A stretch of DNA of 64,000 bases from Acanthamoeba castellanii str. Neff. Taxonomy: Eukaryota; Discosea; Longamoebia; Acanthamoebidae. A model generated the notes under the pieces. It was not told the DNA's origin, did not search any database, and was given only the letters and a program-made list of their open reading frames with translations. Within the stretch, counting starts at the first letter, position 1. Every line of letters starts with the position of its first letter. The translations under genes and the position numbers were made by a program. Where the stretch lies: positions 674,001 to 738,000 of the forward strand of contig NW_004457702.1 of assembly GCF_000313135.1 (NCBI RefSeq), written 5' to 3'. Shown here one piece after another: positions 1-12,999 of this stretch.

Positions 1-636
1 GCACGGGAATGAACGACGAAGCGCTCTGCAGCATGTACTGCCCCGTCAAGTACTCGGGGGTGGCACCTGGCGTGTGGTGAGCGGGGGGGGGAAGTGAGGA
101 TCTCCGCTCGCTTCGATGGAAAAAGCCGGCCGAGTGGTGCAGTACCGATGGGAACGGGCGAATCGTAGATCTGGAGGCCGACGTTGGACCACTTGGACAG
201 CGGGTCCAGGTTGACGCCTCGCTGGATGAGGGACTGCGCGAGCTCCCTTCGCCTCGTCTTGAGCGTGTTGGTCCTGATGGTCAGCGGGCGCGGAGCCTCG
301 TTGGCCTCGAAGAACTCCATCGCCTGCACGACACACGACACACACAACACGGGTGACCACAGATTAGCGATCACGATCACGATAACGAGATCTCGGGCAC
401 AGGCGACGATCGAAGGGACGCACCTCGTTGAGGGTGAAGAGGTTGAGGATCTTGGCCACCATCCACTCGGAGTAGCCGTAGTAGGCGGCGATGTCGTGCC
501 TGAGCTGGGTGAGGTACTCTCGCCTCTGCCTGCCCGGCTCTCGCAGCTTGCCAAAGTTGTTCAGCACTCGGAGCACCTCGTGCATGTGAGTGCGCACCGC
601 CTCCAGGTCCATGCCCATCAGGCTCTGCATGGCTGT

Positions 637-668
<32 letters not shown>

Positions 669-1618
669 CGCACAATCACAGTCAGATTGTAGAATGCAAA
701 CCGACACGCATGATCGTAAACAGTTGACGGCCGAACAACGTACGCATGTCGTTGGCATCGTCTTCGCCCTCGTCCTTGGGCGGGAGGATGGGCATCTCGC
801 TGGCCTCGTCGTCGTCCTGGACGCTGTGCTGGAACTCCAGCGCGGAGAGCGCCTCGTCCTCCTTCTGTCGCTGCACGATCTTCTTGGACTTCTTCTCCAC
901 TTCGAGCTCCTGCAGGCCAGCCGAAACCATCGGTCCGTCAGCCAGCGCGTGGGTGGAGTTGGAAGGAAAAGAACGAAGAAGAAAGAAGACGAACCTCTTC
1001 GTCGTCGCTCCCACCAAGGAATTCGTCGTCCTCAGCACCGTCGCTGTCGTCGCTGTTGACGTCCGCTCCCTCGACGACTTCAAACTCACCGTTCTCCTCC
1101 TGCTCCCCATCGTCCTCTTCCTCCTCTTCGTCTTGTTCGTCGTCCTCCTCCTCGGCCTCCACCGACTTGTTACCCTTCTTGGCCTTCTTCTCTTTCTCCT
1201 ATCGGCGTAAAGCGAAGAAGCGATTAAATGAAAAATTGAGATTTGAAAACAAAAAATTGAGATTGAATGAGCAGCAAGAGCGTACCAGGAGCTGAAGGAG
1301 CTCATCTCCCTCATCGCTTTGCTCTTCTTCCTCCCAGAGGCTCTTCTTCGCTTGGCCAGTGACGCTCGTCTTCACCGACTTAGTCAAAAGGTTCTCGGCT
1401 TCATCGTCGGAGTCGGCATCGGCCTTCTTGTTGTTCTTCTTCCCCTTCTTCTCCACCTCATTGGCCTTGCCCTTGGGTGATTGCTGCTTTTGCGCGGGCG
1501 ATTTGGTGACGGGCGATTCGACCTTCCGCTGCTTCTTGGCGGGTGTGGCGGCCTTCTCCTGCTTGGCAGGCGACGCAACTGAGGTGTTGCCACTTCCTAC
1601 GCTCTTCCTCTTCGGCAT
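1..1618 (-). CDS. NOP2: NOP2/p120-type 25S-28S rRNA (cytosine-5) methyltransferase, 5' part of gene
   Basis: Nucleolar SAM-dependent enzyme that makes 5-methylcytosine in large-subunit rRNA and is needed for 60S assembly (family knowledge). Six exons read from the minus strand: 1286-1618, 995-1198, 744-909, 424-632, 146-323 and 66 to the window edge, all with GT-AG introns and consistent phase. The start is MPKRKS at 1618. The first about 220 residues are Lys/Ser-rich and then extremely acidic (runs of Glu/Asp), a typical nucleolar tail. The family-specific block follows: a FFEANE segment, then RPLTIRTNTLKTRRRELAQ, RGVNLDPLSKW and the GATPEYL motif just before the SAM-binding fold. The catalytic cysteines lie beyond base 1, so activity cannot be judged. 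The divergent AP-1 mu gene starts about 240 bases upstream. Identification is firm; the gene is only cut by the window. Confidence 0.95.
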
Positions 1619-1853
1619 CTTCAACCACGAGCTCTACTCTAAGAATCCAATGCAGGCAAAGAGCGATTGGAGATGCGCCGGCAAGATCGTCTCCGCAGCG
1701 GAAAGAGTCTGGAAAACCGGAAAAGGCCGCGAACGCTTGCATTCCTCGCATACTATACAATGCCGACGTCGACAGCCCCCTTAGCAATAGAGCCATTTTT
1801 TCTTCGGTGACTTTTTCCCTCGATTGTGATTGTGAGCGGCCAGGCACGCCATC

Positions 1854-3979
1854 ATGCCGGCTTCCGCCATCTTTGTGCTCGATCTAAAGGTGGGACGTGA
1901 TGGCTGTCTTCTTCTCTTGTGTCAATTTGTTCGTTTTATTCATTTACATTCCTTATATCTGTGACAATTCGCAGGGCAAAGTCTTGCTGTGGCGGGATTA
2001 CAGAGGCGATGTGCCGCTCAACATAGCTGAGCGCTTCATGAACATCATCATGGCCAAAGATGAGCAAGATGTTCGGCCGATTTTCGAAGAGGATGGAGTA
2101 ACCTACATATATGTCAAATACAAGAACCTGTACAGTACGTGCCCTCATCTTCTCGCTTCTTCCACTTTGTTGAGTGTTAATCCTGCCCTACAAACAGTCA
2201 TGACGGTCACGAAGCACAATGCCGACGCCGCCATGCTCTTGATTTTCCTCTACAAGCTCATTCAGGTACTGCCGCACAATCGCAAAAACAATATCGTCGC
2301 CTCCTACCATCAGGTGGCCTAACGTGAGTGCACCTTTTGAATGTTGCATACCGCCTTGAGGAAAGGTCTTCACGGCGTACTTCCAAGAGCTGGAGGAGGA
2401 GAGTTTGAAGGACAACTTCGTCATCATTTATGAGCTTCTCGACGAGATGATGGATTTCGGGTATCCACAAGCCACCGACGCCCAAATCTTGCAAGAGTAC
2501 GCCCCCCCCTCCACCACGTGCCCCGTTGTTAGTCCTGCTTCGTTTCGCTTCTTCTCCTCTGGCCTTTCTTCTTCTTCTTTGTGGAGACGGCCATCGCCTT
2601 TGCCTTTACTCGAGTAAGAAGAAGAAAAACATTCTACACGTTTAGCGCCTTTCCTCATCTTGTGCTGACCGGTGGTTGATGTTGCGGCAGGTTCATCACA
2701 CAAGAGTTCTACAAGATGGAGCAGCAGCCTCGTCCACCGCCCGCCCTGACCACGGCGGTGAGCTGGCGCTCGGAGGGAATCAAGTACCGAAAAAACGAAG
2801 TCTTCCTTGACGTCATCGAAAACGTCAACGTTCTCGTACGCCTTTCGCTCTCCCTTGCCTCAGTCCTCTGCTGCTGCTGTGGCGCGCGCGCGCGTGTGTG
2901 TGTCGTGTGTGGGTGTGGGTCGTGTGTGTTGTGTCGCTGTCGAGTGCTGACGTGGGCAGTTGTGGTGCAGGTGGCGGCCAACGGCACGGTCCTGCGAAGC
3001 GAGATCGTGGGTAGCGTGCAGGTGAGGTCGTACCTGAGCGGCATGCCAGAGCTCCGCCTGGGCCTCAACGATCGCGTCCAGTTCGAGTCCAACGCGCAGA
3101 GGTCGCTCAAGAAGGGCGCCATCGAGATGGAGGACGTCATCTTCCACCAGTGCGTGCGCCTCTCGCGCTTCGACAGCGACCGGACCATCTCCTTCATCCC
3201 GCCCGACAAAGATTTCGAATTGGTTCGTTGCCCTCTTCGTCCAGCTTACGCCTCTTGAAAGCTGAGTTCTTTCTTCTCACCAATCTCGCTCGCCATTTTT
3301 TTGTGTTTTGTGTTCTTGTCGAGGGCAGATGTCCTACCGTCTCAACACACAGATCAAGCCCCTGATTTGGGTCGAAGCGATTGTCGAGTCGCACGAGCGC
3401 TCGCGCGTAGAGTACCTCGTCAAGGCCCGCTCACAGTTCAAGGCCCGATCGACGGCCAACAACGTGGGCATCTTCATCCCCGTGCCTCCCGACGCCGATT
3501 CGCCCAAGTTCAGGGTTCGCGCAGTCTCGCACTTGTCGTTCTTCTTCGTCGTCGTCATCATCTCAACTCACACGCTTTTCCTTTTTCCAGGCCAACGTGG
3601 GTACGGTCAAGTACGTGCCGGAGCGGGACGCCATCCTGTGGTACATCCCCAAGTTCCAGGGAGCGCGCGAGTACCTCATGCGAGCGCACTTTGGGCTGCC
3701 GTCGACGACCAGCGAGGACCTTGCGCAGGCCAAGCCGCCGATCACCGTCAAGTTTGAGATTCCTTACTTTACAGTATCCGGCATCCAGGTCCGCTACCTC
3801 AAGATCATTGAGCGCTCCGGCTACCAGGTGCCCACCTCCAACCCTTCAACCTTGTCGGTCACCGCCTTTGTCTTCTCCGCTTCTTGCCGAGTGCTCACGC
3901 TTTGTCCTCCTCTGGCCAGGCTCTGCCGTGGGTGAGATACATCACCAAGAGCGGCGATTACCAGCTCAGGCTGTCGTAG
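1854..3979 (+). CDS. AP1M1: AP-1 clathrin adaptor complex, mu (medium) subunit
   Basis: Medium chain of the AP-1 adaptor, which selects tyrosine-based (YxxPhi) cargo for clathrin vesicles between trans-Golgi and endosomes. Nine exons: 1854-1889, 1975-2134, 2198-2265, 2366-2496, 2691-2835, 2971-3222, 3329-3514, 3591-3827 and 3920-3979. Each junction keeps phase. The start [20 protein letters not shown] is the AP-1 longin-domain start; exon 1 codes only 12 residues. The linker [20 protein letters not shown] opens the C-terminal mu-homology domain, followed by [31 protein letters not shown] and MSYRLNT. It ends with [21 protein letters not shown]. The RNYRGDV-like start (here RDYRGDVP) and the WVRYIT tail favour AP-1 over AP-2 mu. 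Full family length of about 425 residues; nothing is missing. Confidence 0.97.
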
Positions 3980-4223
3980 ACGTTGCTCCCCTCCCCCCTC
4001 CCCCGCTTCGCTTCTCATTTCTTCGCTTCAACACGAGATGTCGTTGCCCCCTATTTGTTGTGTGTTTCCTTTATTTTCTCTTTCTTTATTTTCTCTGTTC
4101 GTTTCACTTGTTCTCTCTCCGCGCCAATCGCAGCAGGCCTGCGTGTCCCTTCGTGAAAAACAACGCAGGCAGGAGGCAGAACACAGAAGAAGAAGAAGAG
4201 GAAGAAGAGGAGGAACGAGAAAG

Positions 4224-5565
4224 ATGACCGACTCGTCGAAGGTGATTGTGTGCGACAACGGTACGGGGTTCGTGAAGTGCGGCTTTGCGGGTAGCAACTT
4301 CCCGGCCTCTATCTTCCCGTCGATGGTGGGTCGGCCCATCATGCGCTCGGAGGAGAAGGTGGACAATGTGGAGATCAAGGACATCATGGTGGGCGACGAG
4401 GCGTCCAAGCTGCGCTCGCAGCTCCAGATCACCTACCCGCTCGACAACGGCATCGTGCGCAACTGGGAGGACGCCGAGCACGTGTGGAACTACACCTTCA
4501 TGGAGAAGCTCAAGGTCAACCCGCGCGAGTGCAAGATCCTCCTCACCGAGCCCCCCATGAACCCGCTCGCCAACCGCGAGAAGATGGTTCAGGTCATGTT
4601 CGAGAAGTACGGCTTCAAGGCCGCCTACATCGCCATCCAGGTATGTTGTTGTTACATTCTTCCTTCCACCGTTTCACTCATGGCAACGTGTAGTGCGGAG
4701 GAGATTAACATTTTGAACACCTCATCACGCAGGCCGTGCTGACCCTCTACGCCCAAGGTCTGTTGACGGGCGTGGTTGTGGACTCTGGTGACGGTGTGAC
4801 GCACATCGTCCCCGTCTACGAGGGCTTCTCGCTGCCCCACTTGACCCGCCGACTCAACGTGGCCGGCCGTGATGTGACCCGCTACCTCATCAAGCTCCTC
4901 CTCCTCCGCGGCTACGTCTTCAACCGCACCGCCGACTTCGAGACCGTCCGCCAGATCAAGGAAAAGGTACTGCTGCCTTACGCCCCCCCCCCCCATAAGC
5001 AATCTTTTCCAACGTTTTCTCAAACTGTTGCTTGATTGGGCGCGACCAGTTCTGCTACGTGGGCTACGACCTCGAGCTGGAGAAGAGGCTCGCGCTGGAG
5101 ACGACCACGCTCGTGGAGAAGTACACCCTGCCGGACGGCCGCGTGATCCGCATCGGCGCCGAGCGCTTCGAGGCCCCCGAGTGCCTGTTCACCCCGGCGC
5201 TGGTCGACCAGGAGAGCGTGGGAATGGGCGAGCTCGTGTTCGACACCATCAATAAGGCAGACATCGACACGCGCGCCGAGTTCTACAACCACGTCGTGCT
5301 TTCGGGTGGTTCGACGATGTACCCGGGCCTGCCCTCGCGCCTGGAGAAGGAGATCAAGCGCCTCTACTTTGAGCGCGTGGCGAAGGGCAACAAGGTGTCG
5401 ATGCAGAAGTTCAAGTGCCGCATCGAGGACCCGCCGCGCAGGAAGCACATGGTGTTCCTCGGCGGTGCCGTGCTGGCCGAGATCATGAAGGACAAGACCG
5501 CCTTCTGGATGAACAAGTCCGAGTACGACGAGCAGGGCCCGCGCGTTCTCCGCAAGTGCTTCTAA
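4224..5565 (+). CDS. ARP2: Actin-related protein 2 (Arp2/3 complex subunit)
   Basis: Arp2 is one of two actin-like subunits of the Arp2/3 complex, which nucleates branched actin at the leading edge and at phagocytic cups. Three exons, 4224-4640, 4733-4966 and 5050-5565, give 388 residues, the normal family length. The actin-fold phosphate loops are visible: [13 protein letters not shown] near residue 10 and [17 protein letters not shown] near 160, with [16 protein letters not shown] near 300. Arp2-specific features are the start [19 protein letters not shown], the segment [19 protein letters not shown] and the tail GPRVLRKCF (conventional actin ends in HRKCF after a different insert pattern). 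The leader just upstream of the start is purine-rich (AAGAAG repeats). The introns are 92 and 83 bases. Only conventional actin could compete as a call, and the Arp2-specific segments exclude it. Confidence 0.98.
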
Positions 5566-5700
5566 AAAGATAGGTCGACAACGGACAAAAAAGAGTTGTT
5601 GTAGTTTGGAGTACTTCTATTAAAGATGTTGTTGAAATGATCATTGCTCTTGTCGTCAAGCAGAGGCGAGGTCCCGTATCAGTTCTTCTGCCTACCGTCG

Positions 5701-6470
5701 TCAGGCGAACCAGCTCGAATCGGGCGTCTTGAAGGGATCCGTGGTCTTGTGGTCCGGGTTCATGTCGTCTGAACTGCATGGTTGGTGGTGCAATGGCACG
5801 ACGAGGGGGTCAGGGCGATGGGAGAGCGGTGATGGAAATGTGGCCTTAGGCCGGGTTGTGTTTGTTGTGGCGCCGGAAAACGTACTTACTTGCGGACGTC
5901 GGTGGCGGAAGCGTCGGAGTACTCGGCGCCCTCCTTGTAGAGCGGAGTGTCCTGTTCGAGGCTGACGCCCTGCCGGTTGCGCTCGTCCTTGATGTCCTTG
6001 TCCAATCCGGTCTCCTTGTTGAACGACGTACCATCCATGTTCTTCATCTTCTCTTTCGTGCTCCCTGCACGTGCGTGCTGTGAGCAAAGCAAAAGCACCC
6101 GACACCGTGCCTGCACAGAACGTACGAATGTCATCCTTGCCGTAGGAGCTGTCCCCCTCGCGCTGGTCCATTCTCGGGGCCACACCTGGACCCATCGAAT
6201 CCAAAGTTGGTGAGGGACATTCCACGGACTGACAGGTGGGGGATTACCAGCAGCAGTGTCCTGAGAGAGGGTGCTGATGGGGCGGGTGTCCTCGTCGGCG
6301 AAGCGCTTCTCGCGGGTGCTCTGTGGGTTGAGGTCCTGCACGGGGTCGCTCACAATGGAGTCCTTTGTCTTGTCGGACCGCCAAATGCTGGCGCTTCTGC
6401 AGCCGCCCAGCAGCCTTGCAGCCTGCTGCCCGCCCAGCCCTGCATTCATCACTCTTGTGGCTCTTCTCAT
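5701..6470 (-). CDS. Unknown small protein with mitochondrial-type presequence
   Basis: Not recognised. Four exons on the minus strand (6248-6470, 6126-6185, 5890-6064, 5701-5773) join in phase to 176 residues ending in SSWFA and TGA. The start MRRATRVMNAGLGGQQAARL is rich in Arg and Ala with no acidic residue for about 30 positions, which looks like a mitochondrial import presequence (inference). The rest is hydrophilic, rich in Asp, Lys, Glu and Thr, without membrane segments, cysteines or a known motif. It repeatedly pairs short acidic and polar blocks such as ETGLDKDIKDERN. An unspliced reading stops right after the third exon (VRK then TAA); splicing at CAA/GTAAGT to 5773 extends it by 24 residues and is preferred because the phase fits. 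It is convergent with Arp2, with about 135 bases between the stops. Confidence 0.6.
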
Positions 6471-6518
6471 CTTCTCTTGTGGCACAGTTTTTCTTTGTTG
6501 GTAGTTTGGTTGGAAGGC

Positions 6519-7263
6519 GGGTGTGGTGTAGTGTGTTTATTTAAAGTGGGACACCCAGGGGCTTAGAGGGAATGTGACCAGAAAGTCATGGCTCCATGCT
6601 GATTTCCTGCTAGAATTGGGGTGATATTTTGTTGGAGTTTCTGACTCCACAATCCTACAGAAAGAGCTGGTGGTGTATGAGCCCACACAAACCCTTGAGG
6701 ATATTCTCAGTCAACAGCAAGCTCATGTGAGCTCTGGAGAGTTGGAGAAATGGCCAATGCCAGGCAGACACTACACTTTGTGTTCTGCCACCCCACATGT
6801 GGGGGGGGGTGTGCTTACTGGCTAGTGGTTGGAACATGGTAGAGGTATGACACTGACATAACCAAGCATGGCTGCCTCACATCTTCTCTACATCAGCCAA
6901 GAGCATCAGAACAGTGGTGACATCAGCTAGCTATCTCACTGTGATGAACTACTACTTATGGGCAATGTGGCTCTCCTTGAATGCACATTCCTCATGGGGA
7001 GTTAGGTGGCAGATCTTTGGTGTCCAGTTTTTGCCAGTTGGTCAGGAACCTACACACAAGTCAGAAGTCAGGGGTGGTGTATGGTGTGGTGTGGGCAGCA
7101 CAGTCATCATGGCAGTGTGTTCAGCACAATGGCTGCAGGTACATTCAGTGCAGCAGTGGATTGGCATGGCAATCATTGTTGGGCTGGTCAGGCACAGCCC
7201 CTGCATTCCTGTGAAGTTGGTGTCTTGTTGAGCCCTACAGCAAGCAAAATCACAGGACTGTTG
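6519..7263. other. CpG-free intergenic block between two divergent genes
   Basis: By direct reading there is not one CG dinucleotide from the CG at 6518 to the CG at 7264, about 745 bases, although G+C is moderate and TG and CA are abundant. Flanking DNA is CpG-rich. Open frames here (for example 6914-7231 +) have no recognisable product. A run of ten G lies near 6801. This gap separates the start of the small mitochondrial-type gene (6470) from the start of the DENN gene (7427), so it also has to contain or border both promoters. It may be an old methylated repeat (see findings). Confidence 0.7.
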
Positions 7264-7426
7264 ACGCACTAGGAGCAAGAAGAAAATATTCAGGAAAAGG
7301 AATAAACGAAAGACGATCGACTTGCCAAGAAGATCAGAAGATCATTGGCGTACAACATAACGTTGGAGGTGAAGCGCTGGTAAGGACATCAGTCCGTGTG
7401 GGCAAGCTCTCGGCACCCAACCGAAA

Positions 7427-10400
7427 ATGATGGCTGATACAAATGGAACGTTTGCGCCCGCAAATGCCAAATTGCACCCACCACAGCCGAGACCGCCCTA
7501 CTCCTCATCTAATCCACCACCTCGCCCTCCTCGTTCGCCTCGCGGCGTAACATCCACCACTCACCATGCCGTACCGACACATCTGCATCTGCTCGATGCT
7601 GAATCTGCTACGGGGGCGATGATGACGACGCCCATTGGCGATTCGACGGAATCGCCCCTATCGTCGTCTGTTGACATCACCGCTTCTTCGTCGTCGGTGG
7701 GACCCAAGCCGGGGGTGACCTACCCCCGATTTCCTCGTCTGGCCGAGTACTTCATCGTCGTTGGCGCCAAGCAACCCCTCGCCCTTCTCGGTGCCCGCCC
7801 ACCTTTTCTCCATTTCTCATTTTGCTAATTTCTGTCCACAATCTTTTATTTGTTTGTTAATCTTTTATTTATACAAAAAAATAACGTTATCAGAGGGGCC
7901 TAGCACGGGCGAGGTGTTGGACGTGCTGCCGCGCCCGTCTGATGATGACAACCCCATCGGTGGTATCTCCATGGTACGCTCCTTTTGCACCCTTCTTCTT
8001 CTTCTTCTTTCCCAGGCGTGGTGGTGGCTGGTGGTAGTCGTGGTGGTCCAGTGTTTTGCTAACCTGCCTGGTGCTTGCTTGGATGGGGATGGATGGATGG
8101 ATGGATGGATGGAATACACCCAGTTTTGCTTTCCCGATGGCGTCGCAATGAAGTTCGAGGAGGACCCGGTCAAGTTTCACACGTTCGTGCTCACCGGCCT
8201 GCTGGGCGGGCGCCTCTACGGCTTCTGCCTCGTCTTCCCCGAGCGCCACCTCCTCCCCGCAGCTCCCCGTACCGCCACCGCCACCACCTCCCTCGCTTTC
8301 GCTTTCGGTTTCGCTCTTTCTTTTTGTGCTCACTCACATTCGGGATTGGGATCGACACCAATCGACACCAACACTACAGCTGGACCGCCGCCGCCCGGAC
8401 ACAGGCACTGGCCGAAGTACGGCTACGTCTCCAAGTGCCTGTGCATCGTCTCCCAGAAGACCTTCATGAACACCTTCAAGCGCTATCTCGCATCGTACGC
8501 GCCCTCCCCTCCCCTCTCCACTTCGATGCAGAACATCGAAGTTGGGCTTGTTGCTACGTGTGTACCATCAACCACTGACCCCGTTGTGTGTGTGTGTGTG
8601 TGTGTGTGTGGACTCGGTGACGACAAAAAACACCACAAACAAACAGACTCTATCTCTTGAGCAAGGACGTCGAAGGGCTCACCTTTCCGCTCGAGTTCCA
8701 CCTGGCCAACCTCCTCCTGGAGACTCCTGCCCCAGCTCCAGGTCTGTGCTCTCTCTCGCGCGCGCGCTTGGTTCCTCCTCGTTCCCGCTCTCTTCTTCAT
8801 CTTCTTGGGGGGGGGCATGAAGATATCTTCTGACCTGCTTGGGGGCTTGGTTGGCCTTCGGCACCACCAGGTCGGATCGATGTCACGTTCTCGCTTCCCA
8901 ACAGCCCCGATTTCACGTTCTACCAACCATCGCGACACGAGTTCCCTCTCATCGACGTACGCGCTCTTCCCTCGCACCGGTCTCCAATTCACTTTGGGGG
9001 GGGGGGAATTGCTGAACGTGGTTGGTGTGGATTGTGTCAACAACTTGAGCAGTTCTCGCTGCGAAGCTTGTTCGAATGTTTGGAGGTTGAGCGCATATTG
9101 CAGCTCATCCTGTGCATGATGCTGGAAAAGAAGATCCTCCTCTACTCTCGCCACACCGCCCTCCTCACCATCGTCACCGAGGTACCCCCCAAATCGCTCG
9201 TATTCTTATTTAATTCTTATTTATTATTTTTTATTATTGATATTATTGTAGCGTTCTAGATAATATATTTATAATTATCTGTAGGGCGTCAGTGCGCTGC
9301 TGTATCCGTTCAAGTGGGACCTGGTCTACGTGCCGCTCCTGTCGCGCTCGCTGATCGACCACACGGAAGCACCCACGCCCTTCGTCATGGGCATGCACAG
9401 CTCCTACCTCGCCGACATCCCCTCCAACAGAGAGGTTCGTTTTCCGTTCTTGTGCCACCGCTCGTGTGCGTGTCGTGTCGTCGTGTCGTGTCGCGCTGGC
9501 GCCGGCAGTAGCGCTGACCTGGTCCTGATCTCTGGCGCAGGAAATGGTGTTGGTCGATTTGGACCACAACCGATTGGAAACGACAGAGGTGCTGCCCGAG
9601 TTCCCCGCACGCGACAAGGGTACGCCCAGCCCCCCCCCACCAATGCACAGTCGCGTTTCTTGAAGAGTGGCTGGCTGCACTTCCTTTGGTCACTTGAATG
9701 ACATTGTGGTTCCAATGCGTCGCGTGCGCATCAATTCACCAGGCGAGCTGATCGAGCGGCTCATGACCCACATCCACCCGGCCCTCGAGACCATCGACCT
9801 GGCCTTCCCCGCCATGTCCGCCAACAACGTCGAACTGGAGCGCACGCCTGGTACGGCTTCCTTCGAAGACGCGTTCTCTACACTGCAATGCCCGAGATTC
9901 TGTTGTGTGTGTGGCTGACACAATCACCAACGACACGCAACACGGCATGCAACACGACACACGACCCCGACCCGTGCGCAGAGCGGTGGACGGCGTACCA
10001 CGAGAAGCGAATACGAGCGTCGTTCTTCATGTTCTACGCGGACCTCATCAACGGCTACCAGTTCAGCGGGGACGGCAACGGCAACGCCGACGAGTCCTTC
10101 ATCGCCGTCCAGCCCGACTCATCGAAGGAGTTCTTCGAGAAGTTCTTCGGCACCGAGATGTGGTACTCCTTCGTCGAGGAGCGCAAGAAGCACGGCGACG
10201 ACCTCTTCGAAGACTTCATCAACTATCGCGGTTCCTCACCCCGCCTCTCTGCTCTCGCTTGCTCCGTGCTCCTGACACACGACACGACACGACACAACCA
10301 ATGACACGACCAACGACACGACCAACGACACGACACACACCGCAGAGGAGCGAGCGACGCGAAGAGGCAAGGCGAACGTTGCGGACGCGGGGAGGGAGCG

Positions 10401-11815
10401 GCGGCGAGAGCGGGAGAGGGAGCTGGACTATCTGATGGACCGGTTCGGCAGCGGCGGCGGCGCGTGCACCCACGTCACGGTGCCCCGGCCCTCGTTCGCC
10501 CACCTCGCGCCGGAGCGGGAGGAGGTCGTACGGCGCATACTCGACGAGCGCCGCGCGCAGGCCCGCGCCGCGGCCGAGGATGAGTCGTGGAGGCGGCGCC
10601 TGGAGGAGTGGAACGTCGAACGCAAGCGCGCCCGGGAGATCGAGCGCGAGCGCGAGAAGGAGCGGCTCATGAACCGCGAGTCGCCCAACGGTTCCGGTGG
10701 ATTCACGGTACAATCACCATTTTTGTAGAACTACAATAATCTCATTTTTTATAACAATCATTTCATTTCTGAAAAAAATGGCTGACAACTATTTTCTCAT
10801 GAATGATAGGATGCATTCCAGTCGCCACTCTCGGTGCGTTGTTCACGTCGCGTGTGTGCTGGCCTCCATTGATTTTAGGCTAACACGAGTTGTTTACGCG
10901 GTAATGTAATCTAATGCAGAGCTCGCCCACCCGACAGAGGGCCAACTCGCTGCAGCAGCCCACCACCACGGGGATGGCGCCCCAGAACGCGCCACCGCAG
11001 TATCTGGCGCCCACACCCCAGCGCCAGGCCGCCCCGGTCTCGCCTCGCTCCGCTCGCGTGAACACGCTGGCCACTCCGCTGAGCTCCTCCCATCCCGAGG
11101 TACACCCCTCCCCCCAAGCCATCTTCGTTCTTCTTTCTTTCTTCTTCGTTCTTCTTCGGCCAATCGTTTTGCTTGACACAGAGGGGTCCCTCGCCGAGGC
11201 CCAAGTCGCCCAACGGCGCGATGGGACCCAACTCCGGCCCGACGCCTCCACCCCGCATTAAGAGACCCCTCACCTCCGTACGCCTCCCCTCGATCGCGAT
11301 GAACTATACATCTATCTATATCTATATATTTCTATCTTATACACATCTATCTATCTATACATTGTTTGGTTTTTTGTTTATTTGTGAAGGGGCAGGCGCT
11401 CTCGACTCCGCATCTGTTTCCGCTGCAAGGCCGGAAGGACATGCCGCCGCCGGCCACCCCCGGCGGCGGCGGTCGGCCGGCCCAGCCGCAGCCGCTGCTG
11501 GGCGCCAGCCGCACGCCGGTCCACTCCACCTCGCGCCAGCGCCGCGACATGCTCGAGCACATCCACAAATCGCAGAAGGAATTCGAAAAACGCGAACCGA
11601 CCGACGCCGCGGGCAAGCGACCGCGGCCGTCCTCCATCAACCTGGGTGTACAGCGCCGCGGCCACCGCAGGAGCAAGTCCGTCGCCATCGTTCACAGTCC
11701 GTGCTCCCTCCTCTTTATGGAATGTGGCGGCGCATGATGATGGCAATGGCAATGATCGCGATCTGTGCTCACAATGGCCTCGTCGTGCACGCGTGTGCTG
11801 ATGGTGTGCGTGACG

Positions 11816-11856
<41 letters not shown>

Positions 11857-12964
11857 CGACGAGGTCGGCGGGGTCGTTAGACACGACGGACCTGGAGGGG
11901 CGGGGCGAACTACGCGTCTCCAAGGAGGAGAGCGACCTCAACAGCTCCACCGGGAGCGACTTGGGCGAAGGCAGCGAAGACGACGAGTTCGGTAAGCGCC
12001 GCACGACACGACCAACGACACGCACACGACGCGGCGCTGGCTAACGCTTGTGCACGCAGGCTACGATATGGAAGAGGAGGAGTGCAAGGAGGAGGAATCG
12101 GACGAGGACGAGGAGGCGGTGACGCTCGAGGAGGACGCCAAGCGGCCGTGGTCGTTCCCGCGGCTGGCCCAGGAGGTGTTCGACGCCTTCGAGGGGCGGT
12201 ACGACCAGCTGGTCGAGCAGCTGTCCCGCCGCATTGCCGCCTCCCCCGAGATCGCGCAGCTCTACATGCTACGCGCCCGCCTCTACACCGAGCTCGGCGA
12301 CCCTCTCAACGCTCTTCGGGTTCGCTTCCACCACCTTCTTGGCACGCAAAGAAATTCGCTGATGTATCTGCGTGTGTCGTGCCGTGTGCCGTGTGTCGTG
12401 TTGTGTGTCGTGTGCAGGATCACGACAAGGTGTGGTCGTTGATGTACGGGCACGCGCACGTGATCGCGGAGAACAGGGAGCTGATGAAGGCCCTGTTCCC
12501 GCTCCTCGACGAGCAGCAGCGCGAGGAGGCCTCCAAGATCGGGACCTACACCGAGTCCCAGCTCTCGCACTTCATCAAAAAGTGTGAACACGAGCACGAG
12601 CACGACGACGACGATCGCGAGGGTGACGACAAGGTTTGCTACGCTCACTCGCTCGCTCGCATTCAGTCCTGCCCGGCACGTACAGCTTTTGTGTCGACTG
12701 GCGGTTGACTCTGGCGCTGTGTGTGTCGTGTGTGTCGTGTGTGTCGTGCGGTGTGTTCCGTGTAGGACAAGTCGATGCTGGATTCGCTGGATCGTTCGTC
12801 GGGCGACATGTTCGATAGCACCAATTCGCCCATCAGCCCGCGGGCCAAGGGTGCCGCCACCTCCAACAACCCCGCTGTCATCACCATCGCCCCGCCTCCG
12901 CTCAAGGTTCGAACCGTCATAGCACACGCAGCACACACTCGATACGCGCGCACGCGCGCGCACG

Positions 12965-12999
<35 letters not shown>

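Noticed and set aside
1056..1295. Plus-strand poly-Ser frame
   Set aside because: Antisense of the acidic Glu/Asp tract of NOP2.
1854..3979. AP-2 mu subunit
   Set aside because: The longin start and the WVRYIT tail match AP-1 mu better.
4224..5565. Conventional actin
   Set aside because: The insertions and the VLRKCF end are those of Arp2, and the N-terminal text differs from actin.
6914..7231. Protein-coding gene or viral insertion in the first CpG-free block
   Set aside because: Overlapping frames have no recognisable domain. A viral origin for the block is possible but nothing in the sequence supports it.
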